Source of the DNA: Chondromyces crocatus
GTDB taxonomy: Bacteria > Myxococcota_A > Polyangia > Polyangiales > Polyangiaceae
NCBI RefSeq assembly: GCF_001189295.1
Contig: NZ_CP012159.1
Coordinates: 11,241,856-11,305,855 of the forward strand
Direction of reading: 5' to 3'
Length of the DNA stretch: 64,000 nt
Shown: in pieces, positions 1 through 8,056 of the stretch
Layout: every line of letters begins with the position of its first letter
Position numbering within the stretch: position 1 is the first letter of the stretch
Notes under the pieces: model-generated
Told to the model about the DNA's origin: nothing
The model's database searches: none
What the model saw: the letters and a program-made list of their open reading frames with translations, nothing else
Translations under genes and position numbers: made by a program

Positions 1-324
1 TGCAGCGGATGTGCCGAGCACGGCCGTTCCGTCGTGGGACACCTGGCGAGACCACGGGGCACGCGCTTGTGCTTCAGACGGCCTGATGGGCGCGTTGCCA
101 GCGGGACGTAGCTCGATCTTCGGGAGCCTGGCTCTGGTCAATCCTGCCGAAGGGGGCAGAAATCACCGCTCATCCAGTGAGGCTCCCGAATTCTCTCACG
201 CCGTCGACAGCTTGTAAAGGTAGGCCGCTGCTGGCCAGATGCGCCGCGCTGGGGGCCCTTCCCCGGCGCACGAACTTCGCTCACGACCCATCGACCTCAT
301 CACGCCCACAGGAGGCGAACCTTC
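1..324. other. Leading intergenic stretch, no convincing gene
   Basis: No supported gene. One frame on the + strand is open from the window edge to a TAA at 215-217, but its third codon positions are far less GC-biased than in the real genes nearby and the peptide has no recognisable feature. It could at most be the 3' end of an upstream gene. The segment ends with the ribosome binding site AGGAGG at 310-315 of the Hsp70-like gene. Confidence 0.5.
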
Positions 325-1608
325 ATGGCACCGAGCTTTCGTCCGTCGATCTATGCGATCGACTTCGGCACCTCCAACTCGCTCCTCGCGGCCGCCAGCG
401 CCGACGCGACCTGTCCACCGATCCCGCTCGACGACGCGGCAGCCGATCCGACCATCCTGCGGAGCGTCCTGTTCTTCGATCACGAGAACCGCTTCTCCTG
501 CGGCGCGAGGGCCATCCGAGACTTCGTCGACCACGGGATGCAGGGCCGCCTCATCCGCTCCACGAAGAAGTACTTGCCCGATCGGAGCTTCTCGGGGACG
601 CAGATCGGCTCCCGCACCTTGAGCATCGAGGAGCTGATCGGCCGGTTCCTGAGGACCATGCGCGAGCGGGCCGATGCGCATTTCGGCGTCACGGTCGAGC
701 GGGTGCTCCTCGGCCGCCCTGCTCGCTTCGCCGGCGGTCCGAACGAGGATCGGCTCGCCGAGGAGCGCCTCGAACGCGCCGCCAAGCTGGCCGGCTTCCA
801 GGAGGTGTCGTTCTGCCCGGAGCCCGTCGCCGCCGCACACGACGTTCGTCTCGACGAGGACCGCGCCTCGCTCGTGCTCATCGCCGACTTCGGTGGCGGC
901 ACCTCGGATTTCACCGTCGTCCGCATGCAAGGACACACCCTCGACCCGGCCGGCGTGCTCGCCCTGGGTGGCGTCTCCGTCGCGGGTGACGCGCTCGATG
1001 GAAGCCTGATGCGCCACAAGATCTCCCGGCATTTCGGCGCAGAGGTCACCTACAAGGTCCCTCTGGGCTCCAACGTGCTCACCATGCCGCGCGCCATCGT
1101 CGAGAAGCTCTGCTCGCCGGCCGACATGACCACCCTCCAGCACCGCGACGTGCTCGCGTTCCTGCGCGACGTGAAGGCCTGGTCACTCGGCGGCGAGGAC
1201 CGCGAGCGCATGGATCAGCTGCTGTGCCTCGTGGAGGACGCGCTCGCGTTCCGCGTCTTCGAGGCCATCGAGCGGACCAAGTGTGCGCTGTCCGAGAGCC
1301 CGACCGCCACGTTCCACTTCAGCTATCCGTCGGTCGAGATCCACGAAGACGTCCGTCGCCACGAGTTCGAGACGGGCAGCAGCCGCGCGATCGACACCAT
1401 CGTCCAGTCGCTGGACACCACCGTCGACGCGGCAGGGGTCTCGTTCGACGACATCGACGTGGTCTGTTGCACGGGGGGTACGGCGCGTGTTCCACGCATC
1501 GCGCAGGCGCTCGAAGAGCGGTTCGGCGCGAGCAAGATGCGGCGCCTCCGCAGCTTCCATTCCGTGGTGCAAGGTCTCGCGGAGCGAGCACGCCAGCTCG
1601 CCGCCTGA
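325..1608 (+). CDS. Short Hsp70-family protein (YegD-like)
   Basis: This 427-residue protein has the actin-like ATPase fold of Hsp70. Phosphate loop 1 is seen as YAIDFGTSNS at residues 9-18, phosphate loop 2 as ADFGGGTSDF near residue 188, and a late CCTGGTARVP adenosine-binding motif follows near residue 385. The protein stops directly after the nucleotide-binding domain, so the DnaK peptide-binding domain is absent; this matches the YegD-like Hsp70 group rather than DnaK (about 640 residues). Start choice: ATG with AGGAGG nine bases upstream. No dnaJ or grpE lies next to it, so the chaperone partner is unknown. A cytoplasmic ATP-dependent chaperone-like role is inferred from family only. 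Confidence 0.88.
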   Translation: MAPSFRPSIYAIDFGTSNSLLAAASADATCPPIPLDDAAADPTILRSVLFFDHENRFSCGARAIRDFVDHGMQGRLIRSTKKYLPDRSFSGTQIGSRTLSIEELIGRFLRTMRERADAHFGVTVERVLLGRPARFAGGPNEDRLAEERLERAAKLAGFQEVSFCPEPVAAAHDVRLDEDRASLVLIADFGGGTSDFTVVRMQGHTLDPAGVLALGGVSVAGDALDGSLMRHKISRHFGAEVTYKVPLGSNVLTMPRAIVEKLCSPADMTTLQHRDVLAFLRDVKAWSLGGEDRERMDQLLCLVEDALAFRVFEAIERTKCALSESPTATFHFSYPSVEIHEDVRRHEFETGSSRAIDTIVQSLDTTVDAAGVSFDDIDVVCCTGGTARVPRIAQALEERFGASKMRRLRSFHSVVQGLAERARQLAA

Positions 1609-1785
1609 AGCGGGCGCGACGACATCGGTGGCGCCAGGCAGACACGTCGCCTCTCGCGCTCACCGCAGAGCAGCCTGCGCGCTTGCCGGAGCGCGCTCTG
1701 GCCCTGTTCCTGCACCTGGTCGGCAAACGGGGCGAAGGCCCATTTCGCCCTGAAAGAACCGCACAGGGGTCGGGAGGGAATCACG

Positions 1786-2658
1786 ATGCTCAGAGCGCTT
1801 GCCATTGCCGTCGGATTCGTGAGCTTGCTGGGAATCCGGGGAGACGCGAAAGCAGCCCGGGAGCGGCAAGATCCAGCTTATTACGTGGTGACTGCCGTCG
1901 ACGTGCGTCGGTGTGCCCAGCCCCATTGCGGCGGTTACTTCATCGCGAAGGCGAACAAGAGGCTCACCGAGTGCGCCGACGGCGCGGTCGCCGCCTCGTG
2001 CTATGTGGCCACGATCGATCTCTCGCGGCTCGGCCTCCGGATGGACGAAGAGCGCGCGCTGCGCGAGGGGAACGTCGTCTTTCACGGGGTCATGCGGCCG
2101 CGCAAGGATGTGCCTCGCCTCCGCAACCTGGTGGTGAGCGACGCCTTTCGCGCGCCGCGAGAGGGCTCGCTCTCGTCGACCCTGTTCCACGTGGGGAGCA
2201 ACGGGGTGCAGTGTGTCACCTACCCCTGCCCCGACACCGAAGCCCGGATCGTCAACACGACCCGGACCCGGACGCTCGACGGGGTCGATCTCAGCGGGGC
2301 GTCGGGGACCGAGAGGGACAAGGAGGCCGCCCGACGGGCCCTGCTCGACGAGCGCGGGCTGCTCGTGGAGGGCGTCGAGAAGGTCATCCCCAAAGCGGGA
2401 CCCGCAGGTGACGCGACCGTCATCGCCGCTCGTCAGTTCTTCTTGCCCGTCGCGAGCCACGACGAGGAGGACTGCCAGGAGGCCCATCAGCGCGTCGATG
2501 CAGGAGACGCTGGCAGCGTCACGGAGGCGCCCCTCTCACGATGCTTCGGGGGTGTAGGGGACCCATGCGGGAGCCGCGGGCTCTTGCCTTGCCGACCCGA
2601 CCTCACCTGCGTCGGAGGTCGCCCCGAGACCGACATCCCGGGGGTTTGCCAGCCCTGA
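1786..2658 (+). CDS. Secreted Cys-rich hypothetical protein (DUF6748-like)
   Basis: This 290-residue protein starts with a signal peptide (MLRALAIAVGFVSLLGI, cleavage likely near the DAKA/ARE region). The mature start YYVVTAVDVRRCAQPHCGGY, with a paired Cys/Cys-Gly-Gly motif, resembles the myxobacterial exported family I recall as DUF6748; that family name is from memory. The C-terminus (residues 250-290) is a small Cys-rich module with CFGGVGDPCG and CRPDLTC, similar to short cysteine modules at the ends of other myxobacterial exported proteins. An AGGGA element sits upstream of the ATG. It follows the Hsp70-like gene by 177 bases and is probably transcribed separately. Enzymatic function is not apparent. 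Confidence 0.75.
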   Translation: MLRALAIAVGFVSLLGIRGDAKAARERQDPAYYVVTAVDVRRCAQPHCGGYFIAKANKRLTECADGAVAASCYVATIDLSRLGLRMDEERALREGNVVFHGVMRPRKDVPRLRNLVVSDAFRAPREGSLSSTLFHVGSNGVQCVTYPCPDTEARIVNTTRTRTLDGVDLSGASGTERDKEAARRALLDERGLLVEGVEKVIPKAGPAGDATVIAARQFFLPVASHDEEDCQEAHQRVDAGDAGSVTEAPLSRCFGGVGDPCGSRGLLPCRPDLTCVGGRPETDIPGVCQP

Positions 2659-2825
2659 GCGGAGCTGAGCCGAGGAGCCAGCACCTCGAACGGAAGGGGG
2701 GCGGGTCGTCACCTCGCGGAGGAAGGGGCCTCGTGCCCCGGGAGCCGCTCCAGGGCCCCCGAAGGGACAGTCACGGACCAGTTCGGTCGCGAGGGGCATG
2801 GCGGCTTCGAGGCCCGCGGGCTGAT

Positions 2826-3962
2826 ATGCTCTGCTACGTGCCAGCGGCCCCGCTCCTTCTGTCGACCCTCCTCGCCTTGCCCTGGGCTGGAAACAGTGGC
2901 CCCAGCTTGAACGCGGCCGCCGCGGCGGCTGCACGACCGCCCGAATGCAAAGCCCGGGTCGGGCGCGCCATCGCGCGAGGTCCTTCGGTCTGGGAGCGCG
3001 CTCGGGTCCCTACCCTCCAGCGCTACTGCGACCTGATCGCGCGCGCGCATGCGCAGCTCGCCAGCCGGCCCGAGGCGGCGCGCGAGGCCGCCAAGCTCGC
3101 CGAGGAGGCACTGCCCGGCCGAGCCGCGCCCCTGGTGGTGCTCGCCAGGGTGGCGCTGGCGCTCGGCGCGCCCGCCGAGGCAGCGCGGGACTTCTCGCGC
3201 GCGCGCGCCATCGATCCCCGGAGCGTGGAGGACCCGTCCACCATGCACGATCTCGCGCGCACGCTGCGGCTCGACGGCAAACGCGACGAGTCCCTCGCCA
3301 TCTACAGAGCGCTCGTTCCGCGCATCGATCTCCTGGGCAGCCTGGATCGTCGCGTGGCGGCGCTGCTGGAAGCTGCCCACGTGGCCATGGCCGTCGCCGC
3401 CGCACCGGCCACACCGACGGAGAGCCCGGCCTCCGCAAACCCATCCGCCGCAAAGACCCCCGCCGCAGGCGCCCCCTCCCCCAGCCCCCCTGCAGCGGCC
3501 ACAGCCCCCGCCACGTCAGCGTCGGGCGCAGCACGCCCGGAGAGCCAGGGGAGGGCCCCGCTCGACGAAGCCGCGGCCTATCTCCGTGAGGCCCGGCTCC
3601 GCCCTCCCACGCAGCTCACGGGCGATGTCCTGCTCTCGCTCGCGCTGGTGCTGGATCGTTCGGGCGACGCGACGCAAGCCGAGGCCGCACTGGACAGCGC
3701 AGCCGAGGCCAGCGCCCGCCCTCGCGCGTCGGGATACCTGGTCGTCGACGATGACCGACTGGCGCTGGAGGCGCTGTCGCTCGAACGCACCGATCCCGGA
3801 GGCGCCGCGGAGAAGTGGCATGCCTTCCTGGCCACTCCGAGCGGGAAGGGGCCCTGGGCGGCAGCGGCACAAGCGAGGCTCGCGGCGCTCCCCCGTGGGG
3901 CCGCAGCGGCGCGGCGGCAGGGTGCCTCTGCGCCGCCTCGCCAGGGAGCAAAGCAGCCATGA
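2826..3962 (+). CDS. Exported TPR-type protein with Ala/Pro linker
   Basis: The reading frame is open further upstream, but the likely start is the ATG at 2826, because it opens a hydrophobic signal segment (MLCYVPAAPLLLSTLLALPWAG); upstream codons look non-coding. This gives 378 residues. Residues 60-180 are Ala-rich amphipathic helices of TPR type (EAAREAAKLAEEALPG, APAEAARDFSRARAIDP). A Pro/Ala/Ser linker follows, then a second helical repeat block (DEAAAYLREARL, DATQAEAALDSAAEAS). The stop TGA overlaps the ATG of the next TPR gene (ATGA), so the two are translationally coupled and probably work together. It is a periplasmic or envelope protein by signal sequence; partner unknown. Confidence 0.72.
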   Translation: MLCYVPAAPLLLSTLLALPWAGNSGPSLNAAAAAAARPPECKARVGRAIARGPSVWERARVPTLQRYCDLIARAHAQLASRPEAAREAAKLAEEALPGRAAPLVVLARVALALGAPAEAARDFSRARAIDPRSVEDPSTMHDLARTLRLDGKRDESLAIYRALVPRIDLLGSLDRRVAALLEAAHVAMAVAAAPATPTESPASANPSAAKTPAAGAPSPSPPAAATAPATSASGAARPESQGRAPLDEAAAYLREARLRPPTQLTGDVLLSLALVLDRSGDATQAEAALDSAAEASARPRASGYLVVDDDRLALEALSLERTDPGGAAEKWHAFLATPSGKGPWAAAAQARLAALPRGAAAARRQGASAPPRQGAKQP

Positions 3963-4978
3963 GCCGGCACAGGCAACGCTGGCTCGGGGGCTTGCTGCTC
4001 GGGGTCCTCTGGCTCTTGCCGACGGCGGTGCAGGCACGTCCCTCCGTCTGGGCGCGGGCGCGCGACCCGCAGGGCGAGAAGCAACGGGAGACCATCCGCA
4101 CGGCGGAGCGACTGCTGCTCAAGAGCGAGCAAGAAGAAGGGGGCCTGTCGCCACAGATGGCGCAGCTCTACCTCACGCAGGCGCGCTTGCTCTACGAGAT
4201 GGCGGGGGTGAAGACCTCGACCGATCCCTTCCTGCGGACCCGCTACGCGGGCATCCTGCAAGAACTCGGCGACTACGAGGCGACCACACACGAGCTGGAG
4301 GCCATCCTGCGCCTTTCCCCGCCCGCGCCGGTGCGCTCGGAGGTCTACCGAGATCTCGCGGTGTGCTACGCGCGCCTCGACCGGCACGACGAAGAGATCC
4401 GAGCGTACGGCGAGGCCCTGGCCCTGGAGCCGCACGCCGGGCCGCGCTCTCTCCTGCTGTCCAACCGCGCCGAGGCCTTCATGGCGATCGGCGACATCAC
4501 CCAGGCCGTGGCAGGGTATCGCGCTTCTCTGGCGCTGCTGGGGACGCGCGAGATGTTCAGCCACGGGGTGACCACGCTCTGGGGTCTGAGCGTGGGGCTC
4601 GATCGCTCTGGCGACCTGGAGTCTGCCCTCGAGAACATCCGGCTCGCGCGCACCTATGATCCACGGGACATGCGCATCAACGGGCCTGGCTGGTTCTACG
4701 TGCCCTCGTACGATGTGCACTGGTACAAAGCCCTCGGCCACTGGCAGAGCGCGCGGGCAGCCGAGACCGGCGCGGCCCGGGTGCAGTTCTTCGGCGACGC
4801 GGTGGCTTCGTGGCAAGCTTACCTGGACAGTGCGCCGACCGAGGACTCGTGGGCTCCCCTCGCCCGCGTGCGGCTCGCCCAGTGCGAGCGCGAGCGCGAA
4901 GACGCCATCCGCCGTAGCCTGAAGGTGCGCACCAGCGCAAAGCCTCCACCTGCGCGACCACGAGGCAAGACACCGTAG
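3959..4978 (+). CDS. Exported TPR-repeat protein
   Basis: This 339-residue protein has an N-terminal signal peptide (basic MSRHRQRW, then GGLLLGVLWLLPTAVQA with an AXA-type cleavage site). The rest consists of TPR-like helical pairs, e.g. YAGILQELGDYEATTHELEAI, DLAVCYARLDRHDEEIRAYG and NRAEAFMAIGDITQAVAGYR. The start is fixed by a 4-base ATGA overlap with the preceding TPR gene; both genes share the word SVWERAR/SVWARAR just after the signal region, which suggests an old duplication. Likely a periplasmic scaffold protein; no catalytic motif is visible. Confidence 0.8.
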   Translation: MSRHRQRWLGGLLLGVLWLLPTAVQARPSVWARARDPQGEKQRETIRTAERLLLKSEQEEGGLSPQMAQLYLTQARLLYEMAGVKTSTDPFLRTRYAGILQELGDYEATTHELEAILRLSPPAPVRSEVYRDLAVCYARLDRHDEEIRAYGEALALEPHAGPRSLLLSNRAEAFMAIGDITQAVAGYRASLALLGTREMFSHGVTTLWGLSVGLDRSGDLESALENIRLARTYDPRDMRINGPGWFYVPSYDVHWYKALGHWQSARAAETGAARVQFFGDAVASWQAYLDSAPTEDSWAPLARVRLAQCEREREDAIRRSLKVRTSAKPPPARPRGKTP

Positions 4979-5008
4979 ACGTCGACGTCGTCGCAGAAGG
5001 AGGCCTCG

Positions 5009-6106
5009 GTGATTCGCGATTCGCTGTTCAACGAGCCCGTGCTCTGGAAGGGGAGGCCGAAGGTCATCGACGTGCCGGCCACCTACCGCTCCGCCTCCAT
5101 CGTGTGCGCCGTGACCTCGGCGATTGGCACCGCCTCGGCCATCGTCGTCGCGACGGCCCTCCACGCCCGCCCGACCCAGCTCCTCCTGTTCTCGGCCTGG
5201 ATGGCGACGCTCGCCGTGGCCGCGCGGGCGCTGCCCCGGTGGTGGCGGTCGGAGCTGGAGTACACGTTGACCGCGCACCACATCGTCACGCAGCGCGGGA
5301 GGATGCGGCGCTCGATCGAGCGGCGATCCATCAGCTACGCCCGCATCCACTGGAGCCCAAAGCACCCTGGCGTGGGTGACCTGGAGCTGGTGCGCGCCGT
5401 GCCCACGGGCGCGCTGAGGCGGCGGCTCTCGATCACCCTGCCCGGCATCATCGCGCCCGATCGCGTCTGGGCCATCCTGCGGGGCGTCACGCCGTCGGCA
5501 CCGGCAGGGGACGGTCATCGGCTGCTGGCGCAGCGCCTCGACGACGGCGAGCGGGTGCTCTGGTCGGGTCACCCCGACGGCGGCTGGCGGCGCTGGCTCC
5601 CCAGGGGCATCCGCGGCGTGATCTCCGTCGCCATGGGGTTGATGTTCTTCGTGACCGGCGCGGGCACGGCGGCGCAGTCCGTGCGCATCCTGCGGCTCGT
5701 GGTGCGCGCGGGCGTGCACCCGGAGAGCCTGACCTTCATGTCGCTCGTGGCCGCCCTCGCCTTGACCATCGTGCTCCTCACGGCCGCCGGGGTCGCGACG
5801 CTCTACGCCACGGTGGTGCGCCCTGCGCGTCTCGACCGGGAGACGCGCTACCTGATCACCGATCTGCGGGTGCTCATCCAGCGAGGAGACGAGGAGCTGC
5901 ATCTCGACCGAACCCGGATCATCGACGTGATCGACGCACCAGGCCCTGGAGGCGTCCGTGACGTGTTCCTGGTCCTCGATGGTCCACGCGCCCGGGCCGT
6001 CGCCGCCAGCGGTGCCTTCGGGGAGCCTCCCGGCCTGGGCCTTCAACCCGTGCTGCACGCGGTGACGGACGTGGAGTCGGTGCGACAGGCCTTGCTGCTG
6101 GCGTGA
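5009..6106 (+). CDS. Membrane protein with two PH-like (bPH_2/DUF304) units
   Basis: A GTG start is supported by a near-perfect AAGGAGG at 4997-5003, five bases away. The 365-residue product contains two similar halves. Each pairs hydrophobic helices (about residues 28-70 and 200-270) with a bacterial PH-like strand block: YTLTAHHIVTQRGRMRRSIERRSISYARI in the first half and YLITDLRVLIQRGDEELHLDRTRIIDV in the second. This matches the membrane-anchored bPH_2/DUF304 family, whose function is mostly unknown. Each half begins with an LWKGRP/LWSGHP motif, supporting internal duplication. It lies 30 bases after the TPR pair and may be co-transcribed. Confidence 0.78.
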   Translation: MIRDSLFNEPVLWKGRPKVIDVPATYRSASIVCAVTSAIGTASAIVVATALHARPTQLLLFSAWMATLAVAARALPRWWRSELEYTLTAHHIVTQRGRMRRSIERRSISYARIHWSPKHPGVGDLELVRAVPTGALRRRLSITLPGIIAPDRVWAILRGVTPSAPAGDGHRLLAQRLDDGERVLWSGHPDGGWRRWLPRGIRGVISVAMGLMFFVTGAGTAAQSVRILRLVVRAGVHPESLTFMSLVAALALTIVLLTAAGVATLYATVVRPARLDRETRYLITDLRVLIQRGDEELHLDRTRIIDVIDAPGPGGVRDVFLVLDGPRARAVAASGAFGEPPGLGLQPVLHAVTDVESVRQALLLA

Positions 6107-6142
6107 CCCGAGGACCCGTGACCCCCGAGCGCCGTCGTGCCC

Positions 6143-8056
6143 TCAGCGCGCACCCGACGCCTCGGCATCCAGCCGCGCACGCCGCACGCGCTCGGTGATG
6201 GCCAGCATCCGAGGGTGCCCTGGGGAAATCGATCGCGCCGCGTCGAGGTGGACCTCGGCGTCATCGAGCTTGCCCACCCGGACGAGCGCCTCGACGAGGT
6301 TGGCATGGGCTCGCAGCGAGCCGGGGTGATGGCGGAGGGCGCGGCGATAGGCGCTCACGGCCGCAGCAGGCGCGTCCAGCTCGAGGTGGGCGTTGCCGAT
6401 CGCCACGTCGGTCCCCACGTTGGCGAGCAGCGCGCGCGAGCACTCCAGCACCCCGAGCGCGCCGGCAGCATCGCCTTCCTCCAGCCGCGCGAGTCCGAGC
6501 GCCAGCCTCGCCTCGCCGTTCCACGGATCCAGCCGCACGGCGCGCTCGATCATGGCACTCCGGGCCGCAGGCATCACGTCCCGTGCGTCACTGAGTTGAC
6601 GCGCGGAGAGCCAGCTCCGCGTCGCAACGGCGAGCAGGAGCGCCACGGCCACCAGCCCCAGCGCGGCCGGAGCCCCTGCCGTCCACAGGAATGGATCTCC
6701 TTCGCCCGACCGCGGCACGACAGGAGTCTTCGAAGAAGCTGCCCCTCGGTCCCTTCGTCCCGACGCAGCCAGCGTGAGCGCCATCAGCAACGCAACGGCG
6801 GGCTGCTGAAGCGGGCTGTCCCCCCAGGCGCAGAGGGCGAAGGTACCGAGCGACGCCGCACCAGCGAACCAGCCCGCACGCCACGCCACGCGGATGCCCC
6901 ACGCGATGGCCGCCGCGAGGAGGGCGACGCCTGGCAGCCCTCCTTCCGCCGCCGCTTGCAGCCAGTCATTGTGCGCCGTGGTCGCGTTCAGAAACTGCCG
7001 AGACGACTGCGGCGGAGAGAGCCGCGCGAGCCGCTTCCCCTGCGCCTCGAGGTAAGCGGGCGCGAACGCTCCCAGGCCGACGCCGAAGGGCAGCGCGGCG
7101 CGCGCCGCATCCGCGCTCGCCCGCCAGATCCGGACACGCCCGTCCCAGGCGCTGGCCAGCGGCACGTCCACTCCGCCGATCACCGTCGGGACCTCGGCAC
7201 CCACGGCCTCGGATGCGAAAGGCGCCTCCTGCACCTCGACCCCTGCAGACGTCGCCAACGGCAACCCCCCGCGGCTCACCACCACGAGACCGACGGCCAG
7301 CATCCCCATCGCCCCCGAAGCCACGAGCCGGACGGCGCGCCGGTAGCGACCGTGCGCGCCGACCACCAGCCCCACGGCGAGCGTCACGCCGAGCGCAATC
7401 CAGGCGACCCGTGAACGTGCCAGCAGCAGCGCTGGCAACGACACCACCGCCGCACCTGCCGCCGCGAGCCACCAGCGAGACCCGGCTCGCCACGAGACCC
7501 ACGCGAGTTCGATGGTGAGCGGGAGTGACACGGCGAGCACCAGGCCCAGCCAGTTGGGGTTGCCGTGGCCCCCATGGATCGCGAAGCCCCGCCCACCGCA
7601 GGCCACCTGCGCGAGCGCGAACAGCGAGGAGCCGCCCCCGAGGCAGCCGCCCGCGACCAGCGCGGCCCAGCGCGCACCACCAGCAGGCAAGCGCATCGCG
7701 GCGAGCATCAGCGCCGACACCGCGACCCAGGCGCAGAGCATCCCCATGCCCGCCACATGTCCCCACGCGAGCGACACCACCGACCACCCCACGAACCCGA
7801 GCCACAACGCCGCCGGCGACGAGATCCCTTCCGCGCCAGTCCGCCCAGCCACCTCACGATGCCTCGCGCCCTGCCCCAGCACGACCGCGAGGGCCACGGC
7901 AGCGGCGAGGAGCAGCACCGTATGCTTCGCCGTGGCCGCAGGCGCCGCAGGGTCCCAGATCAGCGCAGCGAGCGCTGCGGACGCCCCGAGGAGACCCGCG
8001 CGAGCCCGCGCGCCGAGCGTGGTCTCGCCGGAAGGCCCCCCCTCCCGGTCAGTCAC
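6143..8056 (-). CDS. O-antigen ligase/polymerase-like membrane protein with TPR tail
   Basis: The product (637 residues from the GTG at 8056) has about a dozen hydrophobic helices typical of the Wzy/WaaL superfamily and the diagnostic motif AHNDWLQAAAEGGLPG near residue 360, followed by the final helices. Residues after about 480 form TPR-like repeats (RAVRLDPWNGEARLALGLARLEEG, YRRALRHHPGSLRAHANLVEAL), the common Wzy-plus-TPR architecture in delta-proteobacteria. The family joins or polymerises surface glycans at the periplasmic face. The GTG overlaps the stop of the HEAT gene by 8 bases; an alternative ATG lies at 8107, inside the HEAT gene. No other glycan genes are adjacent, so the substrate is unknown. 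Confidence 0.82.
   Translation of the reverse strand: MTDREGGPSGETTLGARARAGLLGASAALAALIWDPAAPAATAKHTVLLLAAAVALAVVLGQGARHREVAGRTGAEGISSPAALWLGFVGWSVVSLAWGHVAGMGMLCAWVAVSALMLAAMRLPAGGARWAALVAGGCLGGGSSLFALAQVACGGRGFAIHGGHGNPNWLGLVLAVSLPLTIELAWVSWRAGSRWWLAAAGAAVVSLPALLLARSRVAWIALGVTLAVGLVVGAHGRYRRAVRLVASGAMGMLAVGLVVVSRGGLPLATSAGVEVQEAPFASEAVGAEVPTVIGGVDVPLASAWDGRVRIWRASADAARAALPFGVGLGAFAPAYLEAQGKRLARLSPPQSSRQFLNATTAHNDWLQAAAEGGLPGVALLAAAIAWGIRVAWRAGWFAGAASLGTFALCAWGDSPLQQPAVALLMALTLAASGRRDRGAASSKTPVVPRSGEGDPFLWTAGAPAALGLVAVALLLAVATRSWLSARQLSDARDVMPAARSAMIERAVRLDPWNGEARLALGLARLEEGDAAGALGVLECSRALLANVGTDVAIGNAHLELDAPAAAVSAYRRALRHHPGSLRAHANLVEALVRVGKLDDAEVHLDAARSISPGHPRMLAITERVRRARLDAEASGAR

Noticed and set aside
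1-217. 3' end of an upstream gene
   Set aside because: Third-position GC bias is weak and no domain is visible; kept only as an unlikely possibility.
3578-6058. 826-codon open frame on the minus strand
   Set aside because: It lies opposite four coherent plus-strand genes with signal peptides or family motifs; such antisense frames are common in very GC-rich DNA.
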